Of a DNA stretch of 64,000 nucleotides, positions 35,861 to 45,223 are shown in pieces. The notes under the pieces were generated by a model. It saw nothing but the letters and a program-made list of their open reading frames with translations. It ran no database searches and had not been told where the DNA came from. The translations under genes and the position numbers were made by a program. This stretch comes from DASVWZ01 sp963708575. Its GTDB lineage: Bacteria > Acidobacteriota > Terriglobia > Terriglobales > Acidobacteriaceae. The DNA lies in contig CAVPTB010000003.1 in the NCBI GenBank assembly GCA_963708575.1, forward strand, positions 744,001 through 808,000. Reading direction: 5' to 3'. The first letter of the stretch is position 1. The number at the start of each line of letters is the position of its first letter.

Positions 35861-36392
35861 CTGGCGCTCTCGTACAGCCTTGGGTAGCTTTCCGGGGTTG
35901 TAGCATCCGGCTTCCTTGGCGGTTTCCGGGGCAATTCGAAAGCCCTTTTGGGGACCCCCCCTCCCCCCACCAGATCGCTAAAATATAGATTCTATTGGGA
36001 CGATCTGGTCAGACCGTCTGCAAAATATAGATTCCACAGATTTTACACGCAAAATCTAGATTTCAAAGAGCTTAGCTTCGGGAGCTTCCGCCCGAACTGT
36101 AACAAGTGGAACCCGCAACGGGTTCAGGCGAGTGCGCACACACTTTACCCTCACTTTATCCGCCGAAATTATCGCGCCGAGTAGATGATGCAGTCTGTAT
36201 CGGCAATCGCGCCGTTTCAGAAATTCGTCTGTGGAAATCCAGATTTGGCCAATACTTTAAGAAGGGTGGCTCCATTCCCAGTCTCGGAAGCCACTCCTTG
36301 ATTTCGCTTCATGGCAGCCTATGCAGAACCCTTCATCTTGACGATGCTGGCCGCTTGAGAAGACACTTGCGAAGCGACGGAGCCGGGACGTG
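35861..36392. other. Hairpin- and repeat-rich gene-free stretch
   Basis: About 530 bases with no supported gene and lower GC than its surroundings. It opens with a C-rich tract (35955-35968). A 9-base inverted repeat, ACCAGATCG (35969-35977) with CGATCTGGT (36001-36009), encloses AAAATATAGATTC (35980-35992). That word recurs at 36022-36034 and, as AAAATCTAGATTT, at 36051-36063, which contains a perfect 12-base palindrome. Two further perfect hairpins follow: TTCGGG/CCCGAA (36077-36096) and GAACCCG-CAA-CGGGTTC (36109-36125). Near 36268-36300, GGTGGCTCC faces GGAAGCCACT. It could be a structured RNA, an operator cluster or the edge of a mobile element. I cannot decide which. Confidence 0.5.
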
Positions 36393-37526
36393 ATGAAACC
36401 GATATCTTGTTTTACAGCCGTGATGCTGGCAGCGTTATCCGTTGTCTCGATCGATGCCTCCGCCGGTCAATTTAAGAAGCCGACGTACTATTACGCGGGC
36501 AGCCTACCATTTAAGGTGGTGTCCGCCGATTTCAACAACGATGGCAACGCCGATTTGGCCTTCGGGGATTGGTTGAGCAGCCAACTTGTTGTCCTTCTTG
36601 GCAACGGCAACGGTACATTTCAGAAACTCCTGACCTTCGCGGTCGGGTCCCCAGGTGGTCTGGCTATCGGAGACTTCAATGAGGACAACATTCCGGATCT
36701 AGCAGTGGTTGAGTCCGGGGGTACTGGAGATGGAGCGCTGGCGATTTTCTTGGGTGATGGACAAGGCGGTTTCAAGCTGTTCTCAAGCTACCAAATCGGT
36801 GTTGAATCCGGCAACGTTGCCGTAGCGGATTTTAACGGCGATGGGCACCTCGATGTCGCTGTCAGCAACCTCGGTTTTGAGGGCAATGGATCTAGCGTAA
36901 TGACGTTCTTCGGAAACGGGCACGGTAAATTTGGCCACCGCAGGACATACAAGCCAGGGAACGGGCCAGCGGGGATAGCAGCGGGTAATCTGAATGGCGA
37001 CCACTTCCCCGACCTGGCAGTGACACTGGCCGGAGATGGCTCGGTCGCAGTCCTGATGAACGACGGGACCGGGCACTTCAAGAAGCCAGTCACCTACAGC
37101 GCCGGAGGAGGAGAAGTGGTGGATGTCAAGATCTCCGACCTGCGGCATGACGGCAGAAACGATTTGGTGATTGCCAATGGTTCTCTGAGCGCGGTGGGCG
37201 TCCTGCTCAACAGGGGCGATGGAGTCTTCGGGCCTGTCACCCTTTATCCCACCCACTGCGACGTGGAGGCGCTAACAGTAGCTGACTTCAACCTCGACGG
37301 CAAACTGGATGTAGCCGTCGCCGCTCAGGCCGGTAACTCCGCATTCATGTATGGCAAGGGGAACGGCACCTTTGGGTCGCCCGTCCCTATCAAAGATGCG
37401 TACGGCAACAATAACTACGGCGGTTTCTCCATCGCCTCCGGCGACTTCAACAACGACGGCGCTCCCGACCTTGCCATCCCCATCGAGAACGCTGGCAAAG
37501 TCGCCATCATGCTCAACGCGCAATAG
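36393..37526 (+). CDS. Secreted FG-GAP/VCBS repeat protein
   Basis: A 377-residue protein with a signal peptide (CFTAVMLAALSVVSIDASA) and seven FG-GAP-like units, each with a calcium-loop pattern: DFNNDGNADLAFG, DFNEDNIPDLAV, DFNGDGHLDVAV, NLNGDHFPDLAV, DLRHDGRNDLVI, DFNLDGKLDVAV and DFNNDGAPDLAI. These form a beta-propeller like that of integrin alpha subunits, and in bacteria usually act in adhesion or carbohydrate binding. No catalytic domain is visible. It sits alone after the hairpin-rich stretch, and its codon use (many AAC, GAC and TCC) looks less biased than that of its neighbours. ATG 36393 is used; GTG 36390 is one codon earlier. Confidence 0.85.
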   Translation: MKPISCFTAVMLAALSVVSIDASAGQFKKPTYYYAGSLPFKVVSADFNNDGNADLAFGDWLSSQLVVLLGNGNGTFQKLLTFAVGSPGGLAIGDFNEDNIPDLAVVESGGTGDGALAIFLGDGQGGFKLFSSYQIGVESGNVAVADFNGDGHLDVAVSNLGFEGNGSSVMTFFGNGHGKFGHRRTYKPGNGPAGIAAGNLNGDHFPDLAVTLAGDGSVAVLMNDGTGHFKKPVTYSAGGGEVVDVKISDLRHDGRNDLVIANGSLSAVGVLLNRGDGVFGPVTLYPTHCDVEALTVADFNLDGKLDVAVAAQAGNSAFMYGKGNGTFGSPVPIKDAYGNNNYGGFSIASGDFNNDGAPDLAIPIENAGKVAIMLNAQ

Positions 37527-37551
37527 TTTTTTGCGGGCCTGATCGACGCGG

Positions 37552-38182
37552 CTAGTCGACAATCGCCAGAACATCTCCGGGATTGACGCTTGAGCCTTCG
37601 GTGGCCACGATCTTGCGGACGACGCCTTTCTTAGGCGACTTGATCTCGTTCTGCATCTTCATGGCTTCCATCACCAGGATGCCCTGCCCAGCCTCCACTG
37701 CAGTATCTTCTGGGGCAAGAACTCGAACCACTTTGCCGGGCATGGGTGCGATCAACTTCCTGGGGCCGGAGTCAGTCTCCGGCAGGCTCTTTCTTCCGCG
37801 CAGGGAACGAGGGTCGCGCAACTCCGCCGCATAGCGCACCGGGCCCACCCAAAGATGCAGGTCGGTCGCAGTCTGCTCGCGTTTGATTTCGTAAGCCTTG
37901 CCGTCGATGATGACGGACAACACGTCGCGGCGAGGCAGAATCGCATCGAGATGAACTTCGCGGCCATCGAGCCGGCAACGCCACCCCTTGTCCATCGGTG
38001 GCGGTTTGCTCGCGTTTGATCTCGTAAGCTTTGCCCTCAATGATGACGGAGAGGACGTCGCGGCGGGGGAGAATGGCGTCGAACTGAACCTCGCGACCGT
38101 CCAAGCGGCAACGCCACGCTTTGTCCGCGCGCTCCAGTTCGAGCTTGTAATTCTTGCCGTCGATGGTGACGTCGTAGTTCAT
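37552..38182 (-). CDS. accB: Biotin carboxyl carrier protein, duplicated segment and frameshift
   Basis: Biotin carrier of a biotin-dependent carboxylase. From ATG 38182 it reads MNYDVTIDGKNYKLELERAD, then a 44-residue unit. A second frame repeats that unit (DKGWRCRLDGREVHLDAIL) and continues through VRYAAELRDPRSL to the biotinyl domain with VMEAMKMQNEIKSP, whose Lys is biotinylated. Its last codons end AIVD before the stop at 37552. The first frame fails after TATD because of one extra G (37992-37993). Without it, two 44-residue units follow each other in frame. The N-terminal part resembles the BT-type domain of propionyl-CoA carboxylase alpha. accC lies upstream, so the operon is accC-accB; birA is about 20 kb away. 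Confidence 0.8.
37871..38128. repeat. Diverged 133-base tandem duplication inside accB
   Basis: GCTCGCGTTTGAT occurs at 37875 and 38008, an offset of 133 bases. The two copies differ at about 21 of 118 aligned bases by my count, yet 40 of the 44 encoded residues agree. Most differences are therefore synonymous. The offset is one more than 132, which matches the extra base described under accB. Confidence 0.75.
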
Positions 38183-38288
38183 GGATGAAGAACTATCCCC
38201 GCAACATTTCCGATCGGGCGGCGCGCTTCCACCCGTTGCCGTGTTGATTTGCCGCCGGCGGCGTTAGCATTCGCCGATCCCGATCCGG

Positions 38289-39720
38289 TTACAGCGCGTG
38301 ACGGCTCCAAAATTGAGAAAATTCCCGCGGCGATCGCGGCGACGTCTCGCGTTCGGGCGCTCGACTTCCGGCAGTCGGCGTCTTGAGCAAGCGATCGAGG
38401 TATCCGGTGTCGACTTTCCCGGCATGAAAATCGGGATTGCTCAGAATTCGGCGGAAGAGCGAAATATTGGTCTTGATGCCGCCGACAAAATATTCGTTCA
38501 AAGCCCGAACCAGACGAGAGATGGCCTGCTCGCGATCGGTTCCGTAACCGATCAACTTGGCGAGGAGCGGATCGTAGTCGATAGGAACCGTCCAACCCTC
38601 GTACATGCCGCTGTCACGACGAATGCCGGGCCCAGACGGGGCGAGAAGCAGCGAGATGCGGCCCGGACTCGGGAAATAATTGTTGTCGGGGTCTTCGGCG
38701 TAGATGCGGCACTCGATGGCATGGCCGCGGATGCGAACGTCCTGCTGAGTGAAGGGCAGCTTCTCTCCGGCGGCGATGCGGATTTGCAGGTGAACGAGAT
38801 CGAGTCCGGTGATGAGTTCGGTGACAGGATGTTCGACCTGAAGGCGGGTATTCATCTCCAGGAAGTAGAAATTTTTCTCCTGATCGACAAGGAACTCGAC
38901 GGTTCCGGCATTGGTAGTATCCCGCAGCTTGGGCGACGCGCACCGCGACTTCTCCCATGCGGCGGCGCATATCGGGATCGACGATGGGCGAGGGAGCTTC
39001 CTCCAAAACTTTCTGATGGCGGCGCTGGATGGAGCACTCGCGCTCGCCGAGATAAACGGTGTTGCCATGCTCGTCGGCCAGCACCTGCATCTCGATGTGG
39101 CGGGGATTGATGATGGCCTTCTCGATGTAGACTTCGTTGTCTCCGAAGGCGCGTTGGGCCTCGCTTTGAGCGGACTCAAGGGCCGACTTCAATTCCTGCG
39201 CGGAGTGCACCAGGCGCATGCCTTTGCCGCCGCCTCCGGCAGCCGCTTTCAGCATTACCGGGAAGCCGATTTTTTCCGCGACCTGCCGGGCTTGCTCAGC
39301 GGATTCAACTCCCTTCGAAGTGCCCGGCACGAAGGGAACGCCGGCAACTTCCATGTGCTGGCGGGCGCGGGTCTTGGAGCCCATCATTTCCATAGAGGCG
39401 GCGGTAGGTCCGATGAACTTGATACCGGCGTCGGCGCAGGCCTGGGCGAAGCGCGCGTTCTCAGAGAGAAATCCGTAACCAGGATGGATGGCGTCAGCGC
39501 CGCTGACCTTGGCGACTCCGAGAATTTTGCTGAAGTTCAAGTACGATTCGCTCGCGGCGGCGGGCCCGATGTGGTAAGCCTCGTCGGCCTTGCGAACATG
39601 CAGCGAGGCGCGATCGACATCGGAGAAGACGGCGACGGAGGTAATGCCCATCTCGCGGCAAGCGCGGATGACCCGGACCGCTATCTCTCCACGATTGGCA
39701 ATGAGAATCTTCTTGAACAT
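38289..39720 (-). CDS. accC: Biotin carboxylase subunit, apparent frameshift
   Basis: Carboxylates biotin on AccB using ATP and bicarbonate. From ATG 39720 it has MFKKILIANRGEIAVRVIRA, the ATP-grasp lid KAAAGGGGKGMRLV and the active-site segment GERECSIQRRHQK. The frame breaks after VRVAQAAGY; another frame continues with TNAGTVEFLVDQEKNFYF and EMNTRLQVEHPVTE (catalytic Glu and His region), then RALNEYFVGGIKTN. It ends SRHAL at 38289. One extra base in GATACTACC (38913-38919) explains it: GGATACACC would give GYTNAGTVEF. Total about 476 residues, a little longer than the usual 450. Confidence 0.85.
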
Positions 39721-39799
39721 GCCGGAAGGCTAAGGCGAAAACTGGAACTGCTTATTGTACAAGTTGTCTCAGCTGATGTGGGGGGACATCTGGCGCGGG

Positions 39800-41275
39800 T
39801 TAGCCCGCCAGTTTCTTTGCCAGCAAATCATTGACGACTTGTGGATTGGCCTGGCCTTTGGAGGCTTTCATCACCTGACCGACGAAGAATCCGATGAGAG
39901 TGGTTTTGCCGCTTCGATATTGCTCGAGCTGTTTGGGGCTGGCGGCGATTACTTCATCGATGATCTTTTCGATGGCAGAGGAATCGGAGAGCTGCTGGGG
40001 CTTTTCCTTTTCGTAAACGGCGGGGAAATCTTCTCCGCGCTCAAAGCTGAGATCGTAGAGGTCCTTGAGCATCTTGCCGGAGATAGCGCCGCTCTCGACC
40101 AGGTCGGCTGACATGGCGACGCCCTTCATGGAGATGGGAGACTGCTCAATTTCCAGACCCTTGGCCTTGAGGCGGCCTTGCAACTCGCTCTGAACCAGAT
40201 TGGCGACGCGCTTGGGATTCTTCGCGGCGCGGGCGGCTTCTTCAAACTGATCGGCTAACGCCTTGGTGGAGGCAAGCACTTCAGCGTCCTTGGGGGTAAT
40301 GCCGTAATCAGTGACCATGCGCTGGCGGCGAGCTTCCGGCAACTCAGGCAGGGTGCGGCGAATCTCTGATTGACGAGTTTCAGTTACAACGAGCGGAAGA
40401 AGGTCAGGCTCGGGGAAGTAGCGGTAGTCATGCGCTTCTTCCTTGGAGCGCATGGTGTAGGTCTTGCCTTCGCTCGGATTGTAGAGGCGAGTTTCCTGGG
40501 TGATACGGCCGCCGGATTCGAGCACTTCGACCTGACGTCCGATTTCGAACTCGAGGGCTTCGCGGATGAAACGGAATGAGTTCACGTTCTTGATTTCGGT
40601 TTTGGTGCCGAGCGCGGTTTCACCGCGAGGACGAATGCTGACGTTCGCGTCACAGCGGAGCGAACCTTCCTCCATGTTGCAGTCGCTTACTCCGGTGTAA
40701 AGAATGATCTCGCGCAAGCGGGTCAGATACTCATAAGCCTCGTCGGGCGAGGCGATGTCAGGTTCGCTGACGATCTCGATCAGAGGTACTCCAGTGCGGT
40801 TGAGATCGACGGCGGTGGAAGTCGCGGAGCCGGGGAATCCTTCATGCAGGCTCTTGCCGGCGTCCTCTTCGAGATGGATGCGGGTGATACGAATCTTTTT
40901 TACGCCGGACGGAGTGGGAATCTCGATGTATCCAAATTCGGCGAGCGGCTTGTCATACTGCGAAATTTGATATCCCTTGGGCAGGTCGGGATAGAAATAG
41001 TGCTTGCGGGCAAAGATGGAGGTCTGGTTGATACGGCAGTTCAGAGCCATGGCAGCCAACACCGCGAAGTCGACGGCCTTCTTGTTCAGTACCGGGAGCG
41101 CGCCAGGCAAACCGAGACATACAGGACAGACATTGGTGTTGGGAGGATTGCCGAATTGCGTAGAGCAGGAGCAGAAAATCTTGCTGGCGGTCAGAAGCTG
41201 GACGTGGACTTCAAGGCCGATGACGGGCTCGAACTTGGCGAGCGCCGAAACCTGGCTCTCCGGCGTAGTGACCAT
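39800..41275 (-). CDS. gatB: Aspartyl/glutamyl-tRNA amidotransferase subunit B
   Basis: A 491-residue subunit of the GatCAB complex, which converts Glu-tRNA-Gln (and Asp-tRNA-Asn) to the amide form. The start is FEPVIGLEVHVQL. The zinc site has FCSCSTQFGNPPNTNVCPVC (four Cys). The kinase-like core includes KNVNSFRFIREALEFEI, and the C-terminal YqeY-like tail binds tRNA. GatA and GatC are not in the window. It is upstream of accC on the same strand, 79 bases apart. Confidence 0.96.
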   Translation of the reverse strand: MVTTPESQVSALAKFEPVIGLEVHVQLLTASKIFCSCSTQFGNPPNTNVCPVCLGLPGALPVLNKKAVDFAVLAAMALNCRINQTSIFARKHYFYPDLPKGYQISQYDKPLAEFGYIEIPTPSGVKKIRITRIHLEEDAGKSLHEGFPGSATSTAVDLNRTGVPLIEIVSEPDIASPDEAYEYLTRLREIILYTGVSDCNMEEGSLRCDANVSIRPRGETALGTKTEIKNVNSFRFIREALEFEIGRQVEVLESGGRITQETRLYNPSEGKTYTMRSKEEAHDYRYFPEPDLLPLVVTETRQSEIRRTLPELPEARRQRMVTDYGITPKDAEVLASTKALADQFEEAARAAKNPKRVANLVQSELQGRLKAKGLEIEQSPISMKGVAMSADLVESGAISGKMLKDLYDLSFERGEDFPAVYEKEKPQQLSDSSAIEKIIDEVIAASPKQLEQYRSGKTTLIGFFVGQVMKASKGQANPQVVNDLLAKKLAG

Positions 41276-41325
41276 AGACGTCGATTATAGCTGCGCGAGA
41301 AGCTCGCAGGTTTGCGGCCGCCCCT

Positions 41326-42951
41326 TCAGGATTCGCTGTTGAAGACCAATGTCTTGTTGAGGCCGGAGAATTGGATTTCGAGCAGGGTGCGGGAACCGTC
41401 AGGATTTTTCTTGAAAACGAAAGCATCGCGGCGGTACTTCGTTTGGCTCGGAACCCATCGGCCGGTGGTCTTGGTTACGAGCAGGTGGTCTTGCTCAATT
41501 TTGACCAAGGTGTCGGTGGCATAGGACTCCCAACTCACGGTGCAATCGCCATCGGGCATGTGAGTGCCATTAAGCATGAGGCCCGGACGCAGAGTGAGGT
41601 TGCGGGTTCCCCTTTCAAAGGGACGCGGTGTGAAGTCACGAGACTCGAGCGTCTGACTTGCGACCTGGGCCTGCTCGTCGGTGGAGTAAGGGCCGACGAG
41701 GACGAGATAGGAGTTCATCCAGAGACGGTTCTTTTGCATCACGGATGTATGGAATCCGAGCTGCGCTAACTCATCTTTGGTTTTGTGGGCGCCTCCGGAG
41801 TCTTTGAACTTGCCGACTTCGAGGAACATTTGCGGAGGCGGACCCGGCTTGGAATTTTTCGATTCCTCGCGAGCGACCTCTACCTGGGTCGCGGAGCGAG
41901 AAGGCTGAGCCACTGGAGGCGGATCAACCTTGGTCGCAACGAGGTTGCCAACTAATAGACCCGAATGAGCGGGCAGGGAATTAGCTGCGGGCGTAAGAGA
42001 AACGGGTAGGGATGCGCTGGCGGCAGAGTTGTTTTTCGCCGGCGGATCATTGGGAACGACCGGCGAAGTTGACGCGATTTGCCGGGTGTCCGGCTTGTCA
42101 GGCTCAGGCTTGGCCCGTTCCGTTTTTGCTTGATCGATCCTGGGCTGAACTGGCGTCGGCGGATCGAGTTTGGCCGACGCAAGTTTGACGGTGTCGGCAG
42201 TCGATGGCGGCGCCGATTTCTCAGGCTTGGAGGAAACGGGCGGCGCGGTCTGAGATCGATTGGACGTTACAGGCTGAGGGGCGCCCGGAATCATCTCGGG
42301 CACGCTTGAGGCGGTCTGGGGTTCGGGTTGGTGAGCGGCAGCCTGAGAAGCAGCCTGAGTTCTGGCGGCGAAGCGCTCGCCGATACTGATCAGCGATTCC
42401 CCTATCTCACGGCGATAAGCTTGAAACGTGAAAATTGCGGCGACAAGGGCGGCGACGACGAGCCCGACCGCCAAGCCTCCGGAGAAGCCGCTCAGTCGAG
42501 CGGGAATACGGATCTTGGTGGGAACCATCGCGGGCGCCGAGAACCGGCTGGAGACGGCTCCCGCTTCGAATGGTCCGGGTCCGATCACGGGCGGAGCAGG
42601 AAGCGAAGCGACGGGCAGAACCGGGTCAGGAACAGCTAAAGGCACGGTCGGGTTCGTGATCCAATGACGGATCTGGTCTCTGGCCTCGTCGGATAGCGTG
42701 GTGAAGCGCAAACCACCGGTTTTCTGGGTCTCATTGGTCCAGGCAACCTCACCCATCGCCTCGATGCGATGGTTGTGTTCCGAAAACCAGAAATGGACGG
42801 TACGGTTGCGGGTCAAAGGAGAGACGGAACGGAAGCAAAGTCCCGACTCGGAGATATTGAGGACACTCCCATAATTGTTGGCGCCTAGGTTGATATAGGC
42901 GAAAGTTTCGAGCGTCGTCCTGGGGGATTGGCGGCGTTCTGGGCCTGGCAT
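41326..42951 (-). CDS. PilZ-TM-SPOR fusion protein
   Basis: A 541-residue protein with a rare order of domains. The N-terminal PilZ domain has RRQSPR (R7 and R11 of RxxxR) and NISESG (N32, S34, G37), the two c-di-GMP binding motifs. A Pro/Ala-rich link and one transmembrane helix (about 156-177, GGLAVGLVVAALVAAIFTF) follow, then about 200 residues rich in Pro, Ser and Thr. A SPOR domain lies at about 375-446 (FLEVGKFKDSGGAHKTKDEL), and about 95 further residues end it. SPOR binds denuded peptidoglycan, so the protein could link a cytoplasmic c-di-GMP signal to septum or wall sites. Role inferred. GTG 42963 is a possible alternative start. Confidence 0.82.
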   Translation of the reverse strand: MPGPERRQSPRTTLETFAYINLGANNYGSVLNISESGLCFRSVSPLTRNRTVHFWFSEHNHRIEAMGEVAWTNETQKTGGLRFTTLSDEARDQIRHWITNPTVPLAVPDPVLPVASLPAPPVIGPGPFEAGAVSSRFSAPAMVPTKIRIPARLSGFSGGLAVGLVVAALVAAIFTFQAYRREIGESLISIGERFAARTQAASQAAAHQPEPQTASSVPEMIPGAPQPVTSNRSQTAPPVSSKPEKSAPPSTADTVKLASAKLDPPTPVQPRIDQAKTERAKPEPDKPDTRQIASTSPVVPNDPPAKNNSAASASLPVSLTPAANSLPAHSGLLVGNLVATKVDPPPVAQPSRSATQVEVAREESKNSKPGPPPQMFLEVGKFKDSGGAHKTKDELAQLGFHTSVMQKNRLWMNSYLVLVGPYSTDEQAQVASQTLESRDFTPRPFERGTRNLTLRPGLMLNGTHMPDGDCTVSWESYATDTLVKIEQDHLLVTKTTGRWVPSQTKYRRDAFVFKKNPDGSRTLLEIQFSGLNKTLVFNSES

Positions 42952-43163
42952 TGGCAGCACCACTAAGAAGAAACAGAATTAGCGGACGATTGCAAAATTG
43001 TAAGAACTGACTTCCGACACCCTCGCGCCTGGCCTTTGGGAACGGCAAACCGGGCGGCGAAAGCAATTCTATGATCGAGCGGTAATATACACCGGAATCG
43101 ACAGTTACACAATCCAGCTACTTTCATTTTTTGAGGTTGGGGAGGCGGAAGGCTCGCGACGGC

Positions 43164-43826
43164 CTATTTGGGGGAGGGGGCGCTGAGATACTTTTCGAGG
43201 GGGATTTCAAAATACATCAACTCATTGCCTTTGGAGTCGCGGACGCCGGTGAAATAAAAGTGGGCGCCGGCCAGCGGGGCGGAGATGCCGGAGACGTCGA
43301 AGAACATGAATCCGGCCTGGGTGCCGTGGGGTTCGACGGCTTTGGCGGCGAATTGGGAGTTATCCATCTCCTCCTGGGCGTCTTTGCTGACGCCGGTTTT
43401 GACTTTCTTGGGCCAAGGCAACGGATTGGGAGCGGTACTGGCGGAAGGATTAGCGAGACGGCGATAGATATCGCCCTCCACCGCGGGGGGAATTTTGGTT
43501 CGATCGACAGTTACGAGCTGAGCGGTGGCGTTGGCGATGGAGATGGGCTGATCACTCTCATTGGTGACAATGACGAAGATAGGAACAAATCCGATATCGC
43601 TGTAGTGGATGGAAAAAATGCTGGCCTTGTCGGCCATGTCATAGGGATCGAGGGCCAGAGTGACGTGCTCCATGGGATGCTCGTCATGCGCGGGATAGGT
43701 CTTGGCGGGCTGCGGCTTAGGCATCACGAAGTGCTTGGCAGCTACGCAAGTGGCACCGGACAAAAGAAGCGTGCAGGCGACGGCTAGCCTGATGGCGTGA
43801 GAGAAACCTCGATGCGAGGATGACAT
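43164..43826 (-). CDS. Secreted hypothetical protein
   Basis: Encodes 220 residues. A signal sequence (LAVACTLLLSGATCVAA) is followed by KHFVMPKPQPAKTYPAHDEHP, then a domain with GFVPIFVIVTNESDQPISI and PHGTQAGFMFFDVSG. The strand pattern suggests an immunoglobulin-like beta sandwich. I do not know its family. It is divergent from waaA by 80 bases and unlikely to share its promoter. Confidence 0.72.
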   Translation of the reverse strand: MSSSHRGFSHAIRLAVACTLLLSGATCVAAKHFVMPKPQPAKTYPAHDEHPMEHVTLALDPYDMADKASIFSIHYSDIGFVPIFVIVTNESDQPISIANATAQLVTVDRTKIPPAVEGDIYRRLANPSASTAPNPLPWPKKVKTGVSKDAQEEMDNSQFAAKAVEPHGTQAGFMFFDVSGISAPLAGAHFYFTGVRDSKGNELMYFEIPLEKYLSAPSPK

Positions 43827-43906
43827 TTTCTTTCATTATAGGATGCGAGCGGCTCGCGCAGTGGTGCCTGTTGCGGACCTGGTGCGGTTAGAATGTCCCT
43901 TCCTTC

Positions 43907-45223
43907 ATGTATCTGCTTTACAGTGCGCTGCTGGCGATGGGGCTGTTGCTGAGTCTGCCTTATTGGCTGTGGCAAAGCTGGCGGCAGGGGAAGTATCGGG
44001 CGGGGATCGGAGAGCGGCTGGGCCGAGTCCCGGAACGATTGAAAACGGCGAAGCCGGGACGGTCGATTTGGGTGCACGCGGTTTCTGTCGGCGAAGTGCT
44101 GGCAGTCGTGGGGTTGGTGGAGGAGTTAGGGAAGCGATTTCCTGAACACAGAATCGTTGTCTCGACTACTACGGATACGGGACAGAAGCTGGCGAGAGCG
44201 CGCTTCGGGGAGAGTAATGTGTTCTATTTTCCGCTGGACTTCAGGTTTGCGATTCGGCCGTATTTGAAGTTGTTTCGGCCGGAACTAGTGGTGGTGGCGG
44301 AGACCGAGTTCTGGCCCAATTTTCTGAAGGCCGCAAATGGAAGTGGCGCAAAGATTGCCATCGCAAATGCGCGAATTTCCGACCAGTCGCTGCGAGGATA
44401 TCTGCGATTTCGGGGATGGTTGCGCAGGGTTCTGGAGAACGTGGACCTTTTTCTGGCGCAAACGGAAACCGATGCTGCGCGATTGAAAGAGATAGGCGCC
44501 CGGCCGGAACGAGTCCGAGTGAGCGGAAATTTGAAGTTTGATGTTCCGGTTCCGGCCGCTTCGCCGATTGTGGAGAGCCTGCGGAAATCGTTTCAGGAGT
44601 CCGACGCAGGTCCAGTCATTGTGTGTGGAAGCACGGTGGAAGATGAGGAGCCGTTGCTGTTGCGGGCGTTTGAGATTGTGCTGGCGAGCCATCCGCGGGC
44701 GGTACTGATTTTGGCTCCACGTCATCCGGAGCGTTTTGCGAAAGTCAGCGAGTTGCTGCAGCAATTGAATATCCGATTTTGGCGGCGGTCGCTGTGGGGC
44801 GGTGACCCGGTGGCAGGAGGAGTACTGCTGATCGATACGATCGGCGAACTGGCGGCGCTGTACGGTCTGGCGGACATTGCCTTCGTGGGCGGCAGCCTGG
44901 TGCCACGGGGCGGGCACAACATCATTGAGCCGGCGCAACACGGGGCAGCGATTGTGGTGGGGAATCACACGGAAAATTTCCGCGACATCATTGGACTATT
45001 TCAGAGCCAGGACGCGGTGCGCATCGTTGGCCCGGCGGAGTTGCCGCTGGTTTTTATGGAGTTGATTGCAAATCCGGAGGAGCGGGTCGCGTTGGGAAAG
45101 CGGGCTGCGGAAACATTGCAACTACAGACTGGAGCGACGGCGCGGACGGCAGAGGCTCTGGTCGAATTGATGCGCCGGAAGCCAGTGGGCGCGGAGCGGC
45201 AGCCAGGCCAAGCAATCCCATGA
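43907..45223 (+). CDS. waaA: 3-deoxy-D-manno-octulosonic acid transferase
   Basis: A 438-residue GT30 enzyme (KdtA) that adds Kdo to lipid IVA. It has an N-terminal membrane segment, then GRSIWVHAVSVGEVLAV with the catalytic Glu, TTTDTGQKLARARF, and VVAETEFWPNFL. The C-terminal half has GSTVEDEEPLLLRAF and FVGGSLVPRGGHNIIEPAQH. The next gene, lpxK, overlaps its stop by four bases (ATGA), so the two are translated together. This opens the LPS core operon. Confidence 0.95.
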   Translation: MYLLYSALLAMGLLLSLPYWLWQSWRQGKYRAGIGERLGRVPERLKTAKPGRSIWVHAVSVGEVLAVVGLVEELGKRFPEHRIVVSTTTDTGQKLARARFGESNVFYFPLDFRFAIRPYLKLFRPELVVVAETEFWPNFLKAANGSGAKIAIANARISDQSLRGYLRFRGWLRRVLENVDLFLAQTETDAARLKEIGARPERVRVSGNLKFDVPVPAASPIVESLRKSFQESDAGPVIVCGSTVEDEEPLLLRAFEIVLASHPRAVLILAPRHPERFAKVSELLQQLNIRFWRRSLWGGDPVAGGVLLIDTIGELAALYGLADIAFVGGSLVPRGGHNIIEPAQHGAAIVVGNHTENFRDIIGLFQSQDAVRIVGPAELPLVFMELIANPEERVALGKRAAETLQLQTGATARTAEALVELMRRKPVGAERQPGQAIP

